61,137 nt of DNA from Candidatus Poribacteria bacterium (GTDB taxonomy: Bacteria > Poribacteria > WGA-4E > WGA-3G): NCBI GenBank assembly GCA_009839745.1, contig VXPE01000030.1, positions 1 to 61,137 of the forward strand, in the 5' to 3' direction. Both the position numbers and the translations under genes were made by a program. Numbering within the stretch: the stretch's first letter is position 1; every line of letters begins with the position of its first letter. Below are positions 1 through 8,293 of this stretch, piece after piece. The notes under the pieces were generated by a model. That model worked only from the letters and a program-made list of their open reading frames with translations, was not told the origin of the DNA and did no database searches.

Positions 1-29
1 ACGCTGCCTTTCGACAAGGCAGCTTGAAT

Positions 30-174
30 ATCATAATATTGTCCAAACTTTAGTATATTATAGTGGATCCTAAAAATAAATAGACATGTTCCCTTCCCCG
101 GTAGGCGAGGTTTCTAACCTCGCCGGTGTGAAGTGTCCAATTAATTCTAAACTTTACTATAAATGAGTATCGCC
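30..174. repeat. Repeat element with a central REP-like hairpin
   Basis: This intergenic stretch holds TATAGTGGATCCTAAAAATA at 59-78, then a palindrome at 99-126 (GTAGGCGAGG, loop, AACCTCGCC), then GTGTCCAATTAATTCTAAA. The 20 bases at 59-78 recur exactly, in reverse, near 41769-41788, where a different palindrome fills the middle and a related GTCCAAATAATTCTAAA follows. The flanks therefore look like a small repeated element with exchangeable hairpins. No gene is seen in 1-221. Confidence 0.5.
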
Positions 175-221
175 TAATTATTTCGGATTATAACTCTTGG
201 CGCGACTATAACTTGTCCCTA

Positions 222-461
222 ATGAATCAAAACAATCCAATCCTTTTGCCATTCCAGCACCAAGGAAAATACTGGATTTTATTACCCACGCCAGAACGAG
301 ATCATACCCCTGAGTTTAGATTGTGGGGGGTTATGCTTTCGCGTGTTGGACGTGAATTGTTTCATATAGTTGACCAAGATCCTATGCCGGAATATACTGA
401 AGACCTCAAGAAATTTTTTGCAAAACAAAACCTAAATATGATCGAAGTTAATAGTCCATGA
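222..461 (+). CDS. Small hypothetical protein
   Basis: I do not recognise this protein of about 79 residues. It starts at the ATG at 222; a TTG nine bases upstream is also in frame. No clear Shine-Dalgarno site is visible. The product is soluble, rich in aromatic and proline residues at its front (LLPFQHQGKYWILLPTPERD), with no signal peptide or membrane segment. It ends 27 bases before hsdS and points the same way, so it may be a small accessory of the restriction locus or an unrelated passenger. Codon use looks normal, but reality as a gene is only moderately supported. Confidence 0.45.
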   Translation: MNQNNPILLPFQHQGKYWILLPTPERDHTPEFRLWGVMLSRVGRELFHIVDQDPMPEYTEDLKKFFAKQNLNMIEVNSP

Positions 462-488
462 TTTGAGGGGAAACTTAGAGGATTTAGT

Positions 489-1739
489 ATGAGTTCGTGG
501 CATAACCTAACCATTAATGATTTGGGACAAATAATCACAGGTTCTACCCCACCTACGAAAAAAACGGAGTATTATGGGAATGAATATCCCTTTATCACTC
601 CAACGGATATGAAAATAGATTCTCGCATTGTTCATACCGAACGATTCCTATCACAAACAGGATATGAATATAATAAAAACCGTCTGCTACCTCCCAATAC
701 AGTTTGTGTCGTCTGCATTGCAAGCATCGGTAAAACTTGCATGACAACTGTTCCAAGCGTAACAAACCAACAAATTAACAGCATTGTCGTAAATCAACAA
801 AAACACGATCCATACTTTGTATACTATCTTCTCAGAACTAAAACAGAGGTCCTTCATAATATAGCTAGTGGTGTCGCAAGTCCTATAGTCAATAAATCAA
901 CATTTGGAAATCTCGAAGTTTATGTTCCTCCTCTCCCAACCCAACGCAAAATCGCCGCCGTTCTCTCCGCCTATGACGATCTCATCGAAAACAACACCCG
1001 CCGCATCAAAATCCTTGAGGACATGGCACAGACCCTCTACCGAGAATGGTTCGTCCACTTCCGATTCCCCGGACATGAGAACGTCCGGATGGTGGAATCG
1101 TCGTTAGAACTTATACCGCAAGGGTGGGAGATAATTGCTGCGAGCGAAGCTATGTTCATAAATCCAAGGACTTCTGCTCCACGTGATACCAAAAAACCAT
1201 TTGTGCCGATGAAGTCAGCAACAGAAAATTCAATGTTAATCACTGACGTAGAGGAAAAAACGGGAAACAGTGGGGCGAAGTTTAAAAATGGGGACACGCT
1301 ATTTGCGCGTATTACTCCATGTCTTGAAAACGGTAGGACAGGCTTCGTCCAATTTCTTCCGAATGGCACTGAGATTGCTTTTGGATCGACAGAATTTATC
1401 GTTCTCAGGTCCAAAACGTTGAACCCATATTTTGTTTATCTTTTGGCACAGACACATGATTTCAGGGAGCATGCGATCAAGAGTATGACAGGAGCAACAG
1501 GGAGACAGCGTGTCCTCAACCAATGTTTTGATGATTATTTTTTGCCAAATCCCAATCAGGACATACTCGATCAATTCGAGTCTACAGTTATCTCTTTATT
1601 TAGAAAAGTCCAGAACTTTGCTGAGAAAAACACCAACCTCCGCCAAACCCGAGACCTCCTCCTCCCTAAACTCATCTCCGGCGAGATAGACGTATCTGAA
1701 CTTGATATTGATATTGACATTGATCCCAAAAGCAATTGA
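489..1739 (+). CDS. hsdS: Type I restriction-modification specificity subunit HsdS
   Basis: This 416-residue protein is the DNA-recognition subunit of a type I restriction-modification complex. It has the two-fold HsdS layout: a first target-recognition domain starting WHNLTINDLGQIITGSTPP, a conserved helical spacer around residues 140-200 (PPLPTQRKIAAVL, LIENNTRRIKILEDMAQ, LYREWFVHFRFPG), a second recognition domain opening with PQGWEI, and a final conserved helix ending LLPKLISGEIDV. The extreme C-terminus is a short Asp-Ile repeat (DIDIDID). The gene is full length. No hsdM is visible beside it and the hsdR downstream is damaged, so the system is probably not active for cleavage; hsdM could lie left of the window. 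Confidence 0.93.
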   Translation: MSSWHNLTINDLGQIITGSTPPTKKTEYYGNEYPFITPTDMKIDSRIVHTERFLSQTGYEYNKNRLLPPNTVCVVCIASIGKTCMTTVPSVTNQQINSIVVNQQKHDPYFVYYLLRTKTEVLHNIASGVASPIVNKSTFGNLEVYVPPLPTQRKIAAVLSAYDDLIENNTRRIKILEDMAQTLYREWFVHFRFPGHENVRMVESSLELIPQGWEIIAASEAMFINPRTSAPRDTKKPFVPMKSATENSMLITDVEEKTGNSGAKFKNGDTLFARITPCLENGRTGFVQFLPNGTEIAFGSTEFIVLRSKTLNPYFVYLLAQTHDFREHAIKSMTGATGRQRVLNQCFDDYFLPNPNQDILDQFESTVISLFRKVQNFAEKNTNLRQTRDLLLPKLISGEIDVSELDIDIDIDPKSN

Positions 1740-1796
1740 CAGATACAACGCGAGGGTGTATAATTTGCAACAAGACAATTGGGAGAAAACTTTATA

Positions 1797-2729
1797 GTGA
1801 ACGATCCTGACCGAAACCTCGTCCTGCCCGGACAGTTTGATAACGTGACAAAACGCGGAGTCCGCAGAGATCCCAAGGGTTTCGTCACGACGCTCCTCGG
1901 TATAGAAGCAGACGAGTTTCAGGTCATTGAGACCGAGCAGCTCTCAATGAAAACGCACCTGGCTGATAGTTTTATACGCATTACCACTGGGAGCGAGCAA
2001 GCCATTGTGCACTGTGAGTTTCAGACCCACGACAGTCGGGCGGTCCCGATGCCCTTCCGAATGGCAGGTTATATCGGGAGTGCCCTTGCGTTTTACAAAC
2101 TCCCAATCTATTCTCATGTCATTTACCTGCATCCAACGGCTGGACGTACCGACCCGGGGCTGTATGTCCAAGAGATGTCAGGATATAATATTGGCATCCA
2201 ATACCGCGTGCTAAGACTCACTGAAATGGACGGGCAGGCACTTCTGGATCCGGACAGAGTGGGGCTGGTTCCGTTCGCAGCCTTGATGAAACCGCCTGCT
2301 TCCGTGGAGGTGCCAGAATGGATACGGCACTGTGTGCAAACGATTGAGGCAGGGACAGAAGACGAATCGCAGCAAAGAAAAACACTCGCGGACTTAGCGA
2401 TTCTCGGTGGGTTAGCCTATGATTCTCAAGTCATCCGCGAGGCAATATCGGAGGTCATTGTGCAAGAATCTTCTATCATCCAATACTTCACTGAGAAAGC
2501 TCTTGAACAAGGCATCGAGCAGGGCATAGAACAAGGAAAGAAACAGCACGCTGTTGAAGCGATCCTTACAGTGCTGGAGGTCCGATTTCAGACCGATGTC
2601 GCTGAGAAACTCAAGCCTTTTCTTGGAGCCATTGACGATCTACAACGTCTGGATGCGTTACACCGTGTTGCGGCACGCGCATCAGACATTGATGAGTTTA
2701 CGCAGGCTCTCTTGAACCTTGAAAACTGA
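1797..2729 (+). CDS. Rpn-family (PD-(D/E)XK) recombination-promoting nuclease-like protein
   Basis: This protein of about 310 residues resembles the Rpn/YhgA-like transposase-related nucleases, with a PD-(D/E)XK core in its first 110 residues (LADSFIRI, then a strand with VHCEFQTH giving the E-x-Q variant of E-x-K). The C-terminal third carries the glutamine/glutamate repeat typical of the family (EQGIEQGIEQGKKQ) followed by a helical tail. I chose the GTG at 1797 because GGGAG lies 12 bases upstream; a TTG at 1779 is also in frame. It sits between hsdS and the hsdR-like gene and probably interrupted that operon. Members of this family promote RecA-independent recombination in E. coli; the role here is inference. 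Confidence 0.75.
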   Translation: MNDPDRNLVLPGQFDNVTKRGVRRDPKGFVTTLLGIEADEFQVIETEQLSMKTHLADSFIRITTGSEQAIVHCEFQTHDSRAVPMPFRMAGYIGSALAFYKLPIYSHVIYLHPTAGRTDPGLYVQEMSGYNIGIQYRVLRLTEMDGQALLDPDRVGLVPFAALMKPPASVEVPEWIRHCVQTIEAGTEDESQQRKTLADLAILGGLAYDSQVIREAISEVIVQESSIIQYFTEKALEQGIEQGIEQGKKQHAVEAILTVLEVRFQTDVAEKLKPFLGAIDDLQRLDALHRVAARASDIDEFTQALLNLEN

Positions 2730-2769
2730 GCTGCCCCGAAGGTTGAATCCCGATATAAAAGGGAAACCC

Positions 2770-4710
2770 ATGTCCAAACAGAAAGCGTTTTTAGAGAAAC
2801 TTCATATAAAAAACTTCTTGAGCTTGCGGAATATTACACTTCCACTGAAGTCCCTGACAGTGCTCGTCGGTCCCAATGCCAGTGGGAAGTCCAACGTTTT
2901 GAGTGCTTTGTACAGTCTCAGGTCAATGATGACTGATGAAAAACTTCCGCCAGTTGAATTAGTTCAGAGTTACCTTTGGGCAGGTAAAGCAAGTCATATT
3001 ACTTTCCAATTACAAACTGAAGTGAAAGAAACCTCAGCTATATACGAATTGGAATTTAAGGCAGATGTTCACAATCCTTTTGTTGCCGAGGAATTATTAG
3101 TTGAAGGTATAAAAATCATATCGGTTGAAAACGGAAAAGGTGAGGTTCAAGATGAAAACGGAAAAAATAAAACAACATATACCTCCAATAAAGTTTTTTT
3201 CCTCCCAGACCTTCAGGAATGGAGTTCAGCCGTACCACCACAAACGTCTTCACAAATCCAACCCGAACAAATGAATCCATACAGCGAAGATGAACTTATC
3301 GAACAACCCACCATTAATCTACTCACAGAAATGGGGTGGGAGACACGCAACTGCCACAATGAATTCAACCGAGGGGATAGCCCACTCGGTAGACACACAA
3401 AATCCGAAGTTGTCCTCATTCCTCGTCTTCAAGCCGCATTTGCACGTCTCAATCCCAACGCAACCCCAGAAGCCATCGCTAAAGCAATCGAAGAACTCAC
3501 CCACTCCCGTTCCCTGATGAGCATTGTTGAAGCCAATCGAGAAATCTATACCCTCCTGAAAGACGGTGTCCGAGTCACTGTCAGTGATCCGAGTGGCGAC
3601 AGTGAAGCCACTGAAGTCCTTCAGGTAATTGACTGGAACACCCCGGAGAATAACGATTTTTTCGCGGCATCCCAGTTCTGGATCACGGGTGAGATGTATA
3701 CCAAACGTCCAGACCTCATCTGTTTCGTCAATGGGATTCCCTTGATCCTAATGGAATTCAAACGGATTGATGTGAATCTCTATGCTGCCTACAATGACAA
3801 TCTCCGGGACTATAAAGACACTATCCCACACCTCTTTTGGTATAACGCTTTTATTTTTCTCTCCAACGGCACGGACAGCAAAGTCGGAAGCCTCACCGCC
3901 AGTTGGGAACACTTCGCTGAGTGGAAACGTATTCACAGTGAAAATGAACCGCCTAAAATATCTTTAGAAACAATCTTGCGAGCACTGTGTGAACCGCAAC
4001 GATTACTTGATGTTGTCGAAAACTTCATCCTGTTTATGGAAGCACAAGGCGGATTGATTAAGATTCTCGCCAAAAACCATCAATACCTCGGTGTCAACAA
4101 CACGATTGCATCCCTGAACCAGATTCAAGATAACCAAGGCAAACTCGGTGTCTTTTGGCATACACAGGGCAGTGGGAAAAGTATTTCAATGCTGTTGTTT
4201 GCTCAGAAAGTCCTCAGAAAAGTGCCCGGAAACTGGACGTTTGTTGTCGTAACTGATCGCAAAGAATTGGATGACCAAATCTACAAGACCTTCGCGAGCA
4301 CAAGTGGTGTCTTAACGCAGCAAGAAGTTCACGCGGAAAGAGTTGTCCATCTACGCCAACTCCTCAGTGAGGACCATCGCTATATTTTTACCCTCATTCA
4401 GAAATTTCAGACGCAAGGTGGTGAAAGGCATCCTATTCTTTCTGAACGCTCAGACATCGTTGTCATCACCGACGAAGCGCATCGGAGCCAATATGATACG
4501 CTTGCTCTAAACATGCGCACTGCACTTCCCAACGCCGCATTTATCGCGTTCACGGGTACACCGCTTATGGCGGGTGAAGAGAAGACAAAATCGGTGTTTG
4601 GGGACTATGTGAGTGTTTACGACTTCAATCAATCCATCCTTGACCGCGCAACCGTGCCGCTCTACTATGAAAACCGGGTGCCAACCTTACCTGAGAAATC
4701 AACGGGCTGA
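2770..4710 (+). CDS. Chimera: partial AAA/SMC-like ATPase fused to truncated HsdR
   Basis: The first 140 or so residues look like the front of an OLD/RecF-type ATPase (LHIKNFLSLRNITLPLKS, Walker A GPNASGKSN), but the signature and Walker B half are missing. From about residue 168 (ATG at 3271, MNPYSEDELIEQ) the protein is a type I restriction motor subunit: nuclease core RPDLICF...LMEFKR, Walker A HTQGSGKS, DEAHRS, and AFTGTP. It ends soon after motif III (VPLYYENRVPTL), with only about 480 residues of a subunit usually near 1000, so the second helicase lobe and C-terminal domain are absent. The last codons are antisense to a DUF5615 gene. The start at 2770 has AAGGGAA in front. It is probably non-functional as a restriction motor. 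Confidence 0.8.
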   Translation: MSKQKAFLEKLHIKNFLSLRNITLPLKSLTVLVGPNASGKSNVLSALYSLRSMMTDEKLPPVELVQSYLWAGKASHITFQLQTEVKETSAIYELEFKADVHNPFVAEELLVEGIKIISVENGKGEVQDENGKNKTTYTSNKVFFLPDLQEWSSAVPPQTSSQIQPEQMNPYSEDELIEQPTINLLTEMGWETRNCHNEFNRGDSPLGRHTKSEVVLIPRLQAAFARLNPNATPEAIAKAIEELTHSRSLMSIVEANREIYTLLKDGVRVTVSDPSGDSEATEVLQVIDWNTPENNDFFAASQFWITGEMYTKRPDLICFVNGIPLILMEFKRIDVNLYAAYNDNLRDYKDTIPHLFWYNAFIFLSNGTDSKVGSLTASWEHFAEWKRIHSENEPPKISLETILRALCEPQRLLDVVENFILFMEAQGGLIKILAKNHQYLGVNNTIASLNQIQDNQGKLGVFWHTQGSGKSISMLLFAQKVLRKVPGNWTFVVVTDRKELDDQIYKTFASTSGVLTQQEVHAERVVHLRQLLSEDHRYIFTLIQKFQTQGGERHPILSERSDIVVITDEAHRSQYDTLALNMRTALPNAAFIAFTGTPLMAGEEKTKSVFGDYVSVYDFNQSILDRATVPLYYENRVPTLPEKSTG

Positions 4711-4957
4711 GTGCCTCGTAGTGATTCCTATCGGATTCCAACAGTACAATTCCGAGTTGAAGTTTCTCCAAGTTCTGCTCATACAAAATGCCTCTATCTG
4801 TTGTGACAAAGGCATCAAATTCCGCAGCAGCCATTTGCAAGAGTTCTCCGTTCTCTTTCCCTTTCCAACCGCGATAGTCAACTGTGATAACTTCAATTGA
4901 GTCCGGAAAGAGTGCGCGCAGTTTATGCGGGAGATTTTCGTCAAGCAACACGCGCAT
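4625..4957 (-). CDS. DUF5615 PIN-like toxin, C-terminus replaced
   Basis: This 110-residue protein belongs to the DUF5615 family of PIN-like putative nucleases. The front is intact: MRVLLDENLP with the acidic DEN, VITVDYRGW, DAFVTTDRGI with the acidic D, and GIVLLES. The end is odd. After SPLISQVRLAP the usual short conserved tail is replaced by an arginine-rich run (GFHSRAARLRGQG) that is antisense to the end of the hsdR-like gene. The gene overlaps the DUF433 gene upstream by 17 bases, the normal arrangement for this toxin-antitoxin type. Whether the altered tail leaves it active cannot be told. Confidence 0.75.
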   Translation of the reverse strand: MRVLLDENLPHKLRALFPDSIEVITVDYRGWKGKENGELLQMAAAEFDAFVTTDRGILYEQNLEKLQLGIVLLESDRNHYEALSPLISQVRLAPGFHSRAARLRGQGWID

Positions 4958-5156
4958 TCGCGTACTCCAGAGTCATCTCCAGATAAGCAACCGCTTGCTC
5001 GTGTGAAACTGTCGGGAAGTCAACGAGAAATGTATCAATTGAATCTCCTGCTACAAGATACTCGATCAAGGTTTCAACAGGCACTCGGGTGCCAGCAAAA
5101 ACTAAAGCACCATGCATCACACGTGGATTCTGGGACATAATCTGTTCTTTTTTCAT
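4941..5156 (-). CDS. DUF433 antitoxin
   Basis: This 71-residue protein is a DUF433 member, a small winged-helix-like protein normally paired with a DUF5615 toxin. Recognisable parts are NPRVMHGALVFAGTRVPV near residues 10-27, LIEYLVAGDSIDTFLVDFP, and SHEQAVAYLEM. It starts at the ATG at 5156 with GAGG about ten bases in front, and its end overlaps the DUF5615 start, which implies translational coupling. By family knowledge it should bind DNA and repress its own promoter, and neutralise the partner; neither is shown by the sequence. Confidence 0.85.
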   Translation of the reverse strand: MKKEQIMSQNPRVMHGALVFAGTRVPVETLIEYLVAGDSIDTFLVDFPTVSHEQAVAYLEMTLEYANARVA

Positions 5157-5228
5157 AATATGCTGTCCTCTAATTGAGAGTTCTCTACTGCTGCGCCCTC
5201 GGTGTCTGTCCGGGCGCGCAATAGTCTA

Positions 5229-6431
5229 TCACCCAATCTCCCTAATCTCAACCAAGCGATTACCTAATGACAATTCTGAGTGTGGCAAGTCCCCAAACAA
5301 CGGACGGAAATATCCTACCCCGGCTGGAGATATCTGGTAACGTTCCGCGTCGTAGAACCGCAGATCCAGACTTCTCCGAATCACATGCCCCGATGCATCC
5401 CGCTTCAGGACTTGATCTAACGGCAATAGGGTCGGTTCAATGCCGGCATCCGTTCGAGTAATCGTCGCAACACCGTTGAACATCCCGTCTGAGAGGGCTT
5501 GCACTGCCATAGCACCTGCCTTCATAGCGATATCTCTGTCCAATGGAATCGGACTACCGCACCGCTGGAGATAACCGAGTATCAATGCTCGGAACGCAGA
5601 ACTCGAAATCTCGGGAAGGAGTTTCTTCATCGTCTCAACGATAATTTCTGAACACCCCCCGGGTTTCGTGTGCCCAAAAGCATCGAGTTCCGCTTGTGAA
5701 GTAATCATCAGTTCCCCATCGTCATTTCGGATACCCTCAGATACCACGACGATGACGTTCCCTTGTGCCGCGTGTTTTTCACGAATCGCTTCCGCCAATC
5801 TCTCCGGTTGATACGGCATTTCTGGCACAACGATAAGGTCCGCGAGTCCATAAGCGGCGGATAAGGTCAACCACCCCGCGTCTCTCCCCATCGCTTCAAC
5901 AACAATCACACGATCGTGGGAGTAGGTCGTTGTCCGCAGATCTTTGACGTAATTGATGACGCTGTTCGCAGATGAAGGGAAGCCAGGACAGAAATAGTTC
6001 ACCATCTTAGAATAATCAACGGCATCCCCTTCGGGTGGATTGATACCCACATCATTATCAATGGTTTTCGTGACGAAAGTAGTCGTGAATTGGTCCGACA
6101 AAGCGGTCCCGACCGTCAACGTATCATCACCACCGATCGGGATCAGCCCGCTAATGTCCAGTTTTTTCAGATTACTGACGGCTTCATCTAATTTATTATC
6201 TTTAATCAGGTTTGTGCGTGAACTCTTTAAAAGTGTCCCACCTCGGTTTTCGTCAATCAGATCAGGTGTTAGCGTAAAGTAGCGTCCACCCTTCAAAACA
6301 CCACGCCAGCCTTCCATAAATCCGACGAGTTCAAAACCGAGTTCCTCGGCTTTCAATGCAATGCCCTTAAGGGTGGCGTTAAGAGCACTTGTATCACCGC
6401 CACCCGTCAGAACACCGATCTTTTTTGGCAT
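5229..6431 (-). CDS. Phosphofructokinase, probably PPi-dependent
   Basis: This 400-residue enzyme phosphorylates fructose 6-phosphate in glycolysis. Family motifs are TGGGDTSALN (9-18), IGGDDT (99-104), KTIDNDV (122-128), VEAMGRDAGW (178-187), PGGCSEI, and LGYLQRCGSP. The second Asp of GGDD and the Lys before TIDND are the two residues that mark pyrophosphate-dependent enzymes; ATP-dependent ones have Gly at both places. The first loop lacks the usual Pro-Gly (GGDxPG) and QRCG replaces QRGG. The ATG at 6431 has AAGGAG six bases upstream; a TTG six bases further upstream is in frame but less likely. It lies downstream of a ThDP enzyme on the same strand. Confidence 0.9.
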   Translation of the reverse strand: MPKKIGVLTGGGDTSALNATLKGIALKAEELGFELVGFMEGWRGVLKGGRYFTLTPDLIDENRGGTLLKSSRTNLIKDNKLDEAVSNLKKLDISGLIPIGGDDTLTVGTALSDQFTTTFVTKTIDNDVGINPPEGDAVDYSKMVNYFCPGFPSSANSVINYVKDLRTTTYSHDRVIVVEAMGRDAGWLTLSAAYGLADLIVVPEMPYQPERLAEAIREKHAAQGNVIVVVSEGIRNDDGELMITSQAELDAFGHTKPGGCSEIIVETMKKLLPEISSSAFRALILGYLQRCGSPIPLDRDIAMKAGAMAVQALSDGMFNGVATITRTDAGIEPTLLPLDQVLKRDASGHVIRRSLDLRFYDAERYQISPAGVGYFRPLFGDLPHSELSLGNRLVEIREIG

Positions 6432-6535
6432 ATCCAACTCCTTTATTATTTATATATTTTTTATTCCATTGTCCGGTGTTGTTTGCGCCACCAGTGGTAT
6501 TTCGGTCACGTCTGCTATCCGGCAGATGTCGAACG

Positions 6536-6560
6536 CGTAGGGGCGGGGTTTCTCCGCCCA
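6536..6560. repeat. REP-like palindrome
   Basis: GTAGGGGCGG, loop, CCGCCC lies just beyond the stop of the ThDP-enzyme gene. It belongs to the same family as the palindromes in the cas operon. Confidence 0.7.
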
Positions 6561-6567
6561 CCACCAA

Positions 6568-8127
6568 CTACTTGACGACTTCGAGGAGCACCGGTTTATC
6601 CAAAGCAAGTGCCTTTTCAAACGTCGGCTTAAAATCATTTGGATCTTCGACGCGTAACCCAACCGCACCGAACGATTCTGCGAACTGCACGAAGTCCGGG
6701 TTGCTAAGTTCAACACCAATCCGTTTACCGAAGCGACGGAGCTGCCCGCGTTCAATTGAGGTATACTGGTCATCGTTCATCACAAGTGTGACAACCGGTA
6801 GATTATACAGCACCGCGGTTGCGAGGTCTGGGCACGTCATTAAGAATCCACCGTCCCCGCTCAATGCGACGACTTTCCGCTCTGGATAGGCAACCTGTGC
6901 TCCGATGGCACCTGTCAATCCGATTCCCATCGCAACGGATACGCCGGAGAAGATGTAACTCCCCGGATAATAACACGGGAAATGTGGCAGCGCGCCATAA
7001 CCCGTAACATTAACGTCAACCGACAAGATCGCGTCACGGGGCATCACATCGCGCATCTCTTGGAGGATCCGAGGGCGTTCGGTTGCTGTCCAGCGTCTCC
7101 GTAATTCGCGCAATCCTTCACCCCAACCGCCTTTCGGCTTCTCGTCGCGTAGGGCGGCGTTCAACTGACGCAAAACCAATTTCGGATTCGCACCGATGCC
7201 GACAGTCGCAGGATATTCCTTGTGAATTTCTTCTGGATCGGCTTCGATATGCAACAAGGGTTGCGGCATCTTGAGGCTCCAGTTGCCGGTATCACGGTAG
7301 TTAAACCGAGTGCCGACAGCAACGATGAGGTCAGAGGCTTCCATCGCTACTTGGGAAACGCCATCTCGGAAAACACCGATCGAACAGGGCGAATCTTCAG
7401 GCACTGAACCTTTCCCAAACCCCGTCATCACGATGGGCGCGTCCAGCAGTTCTGCGAACTCAAGGATTTCTGCGGTCCCACGTGTATGATTAATACCCCC
7501 ACCCGCAACAATCAATGGACGTTCTGAAGTGCTCAACAACGATAGTGCCGCATCTACGTCCTGTGGACTTGCGGTCGTCTGAATACCGTTGTTCCATGGC
7601 GGGATTGGAAAGTCGGCTTCGGCATCCAAGGCATCTTTCGCCAACTCGATCAGCACAGGTCCAGGTCTACCGGAACGCAGCGCACTGAAACTCCGATTAA
7701 TGGCACCCGGAATCTGGTCTACCCGATGCACAATTTCCAGATGTTTCGTCATCGTGCCGAAGGCAGCTTTTTGATCCAACCCGTGGAAACTCTTCTTCGG
7801 ATCCCGTTGTGCTAAATAGGAGGGGTTCTGTCCAGTAATCCAAAGCACCGGCGAAGACGCTGTATTCGCTTCACCGATACCGATAGAGGCGTTATTTGAA
7901 CCAGGACCCGGGACGGTCATACAGACACCAACATCGCCTGTTGCGCGAGCGTAACCATCCGCCATAAATGCCGCACCGCCTTCGTGTCGTGTGACATAGT
8001 GAGCAATGCTGTCCTGATTGTTGTATAGGGATTCATAAACAGTGTCTAAATGGTTACCCGGCAAACCGAAAATAACACTCACACCCTGTTCTTTCAAACA
8101 TTCGACAAAAAGATCTCCACCGGTCAT
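6568..8127 (-). CDS. Thiamine-diphosphate enzyme, acetolactate-synthase-like
   Basis: This 519-residue protein has the three-domain layout of the acetolactate synthase/benzoylformate decarboxylase/oxalyl-CoA decarboxylase group. The catalytic Glu is E49 in TRHEGGAAFMADGYAR, the central Rossmann-like domain spans roughly 180-320, and the ThDP/magnesium motif is GDGGF followed about 25 residues later by NDDQY. AAAGGAG stands before the ATG. No regulatory small subunit (ilvN) is next to it and the protein is slightly shorter than IlvB, so a role other than branched-chain amino acid synthesis is likely; the substrate cannot be named from sequence. It is followed on the same strand by the phosphofructokinase about 140 bases later. 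Confidence 0.85.
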   Translation of the reverse strand: MTGGDLFVECLKEQGVSVIFGLPGNHLDTVYESLYNNQDSIAHYVTRHEGGAAFMADGYARATGDVGVCMTVPGPGSNNASIGIGEANTASSPVLWITGQNPSYLAQRDPKKSFHGLDQKAAFGTMTKHLEIVHRVDQIPGAINRSFSALRSGRPGPVLIELAKDALDAEADFPIPPWNNGIQTTASPQDVDAALSLLSTSERPLIVAGGGINHTRGTAEILEFAELLDAPIVMTGFGKGSVPEDSPCSIGVFRDGVSQVAMEASDLIVAVGTRFNYRDTGNWSLKMPQPLLHIEADPEEIHKEYPATVGIGANPKLVLRQLNAALRDEKPKGGWGEGLRELRRRWTATERPRILQEMRDVMPRDAILSVDVNVTGYGALPHFPCYYPGSYIFSGVSVAMGIGLTGAIGAQVAYPERKVVALSGDGGFLMTCPDLATAVLYNLPVVTLVMNDDQYTSIERGQLRRFGKRIGVELSNPDFVQFAESFGAVGLRVEDPNDFKPTFEKALALDKPVLLEVVK

Positions 8128-8161
8128 AATAACTCCTTTGATTCATAAAGTTAAATGGTAA

Positions 8162-8275
8162 CCTGCAACAATACGCAGAAATACCCTATCAATACGCAGA
8201 AATACCCCGGGGAAGCCCACACGGGCTTCATACCGTTGATTCGCAAAAACACCCCAAGCAAAACACGCAGGCAAA
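8162..8275. repeat. Intergenic repeat unit, copy 1
   Basis: This intergenic stretch carries a 63-base segment (8190-8252) that is identical to 48088-48150. It contains the palindrome GAAGCCCACACGGGCTTC and ends in GCAAAAACAC. Degenerate relatives lie at 10255-10405, 19699-19797 (reverse) and 39610-39655. Confidence 0.75.
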
Positions 8276-8293
8276 ACCGATGCGCGAAAACGG

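Noticed and set aside
4613-4900. Forward open frame at the hsdR end
   Set aside because: It is the reverse strand of the DUF5615 gene, which has family sequence.
5193-5217. Hairpin GCGCCC / GGGCGC as a terminator
   Set aside because: It has no T run on either side; it may be a degenerate REP.
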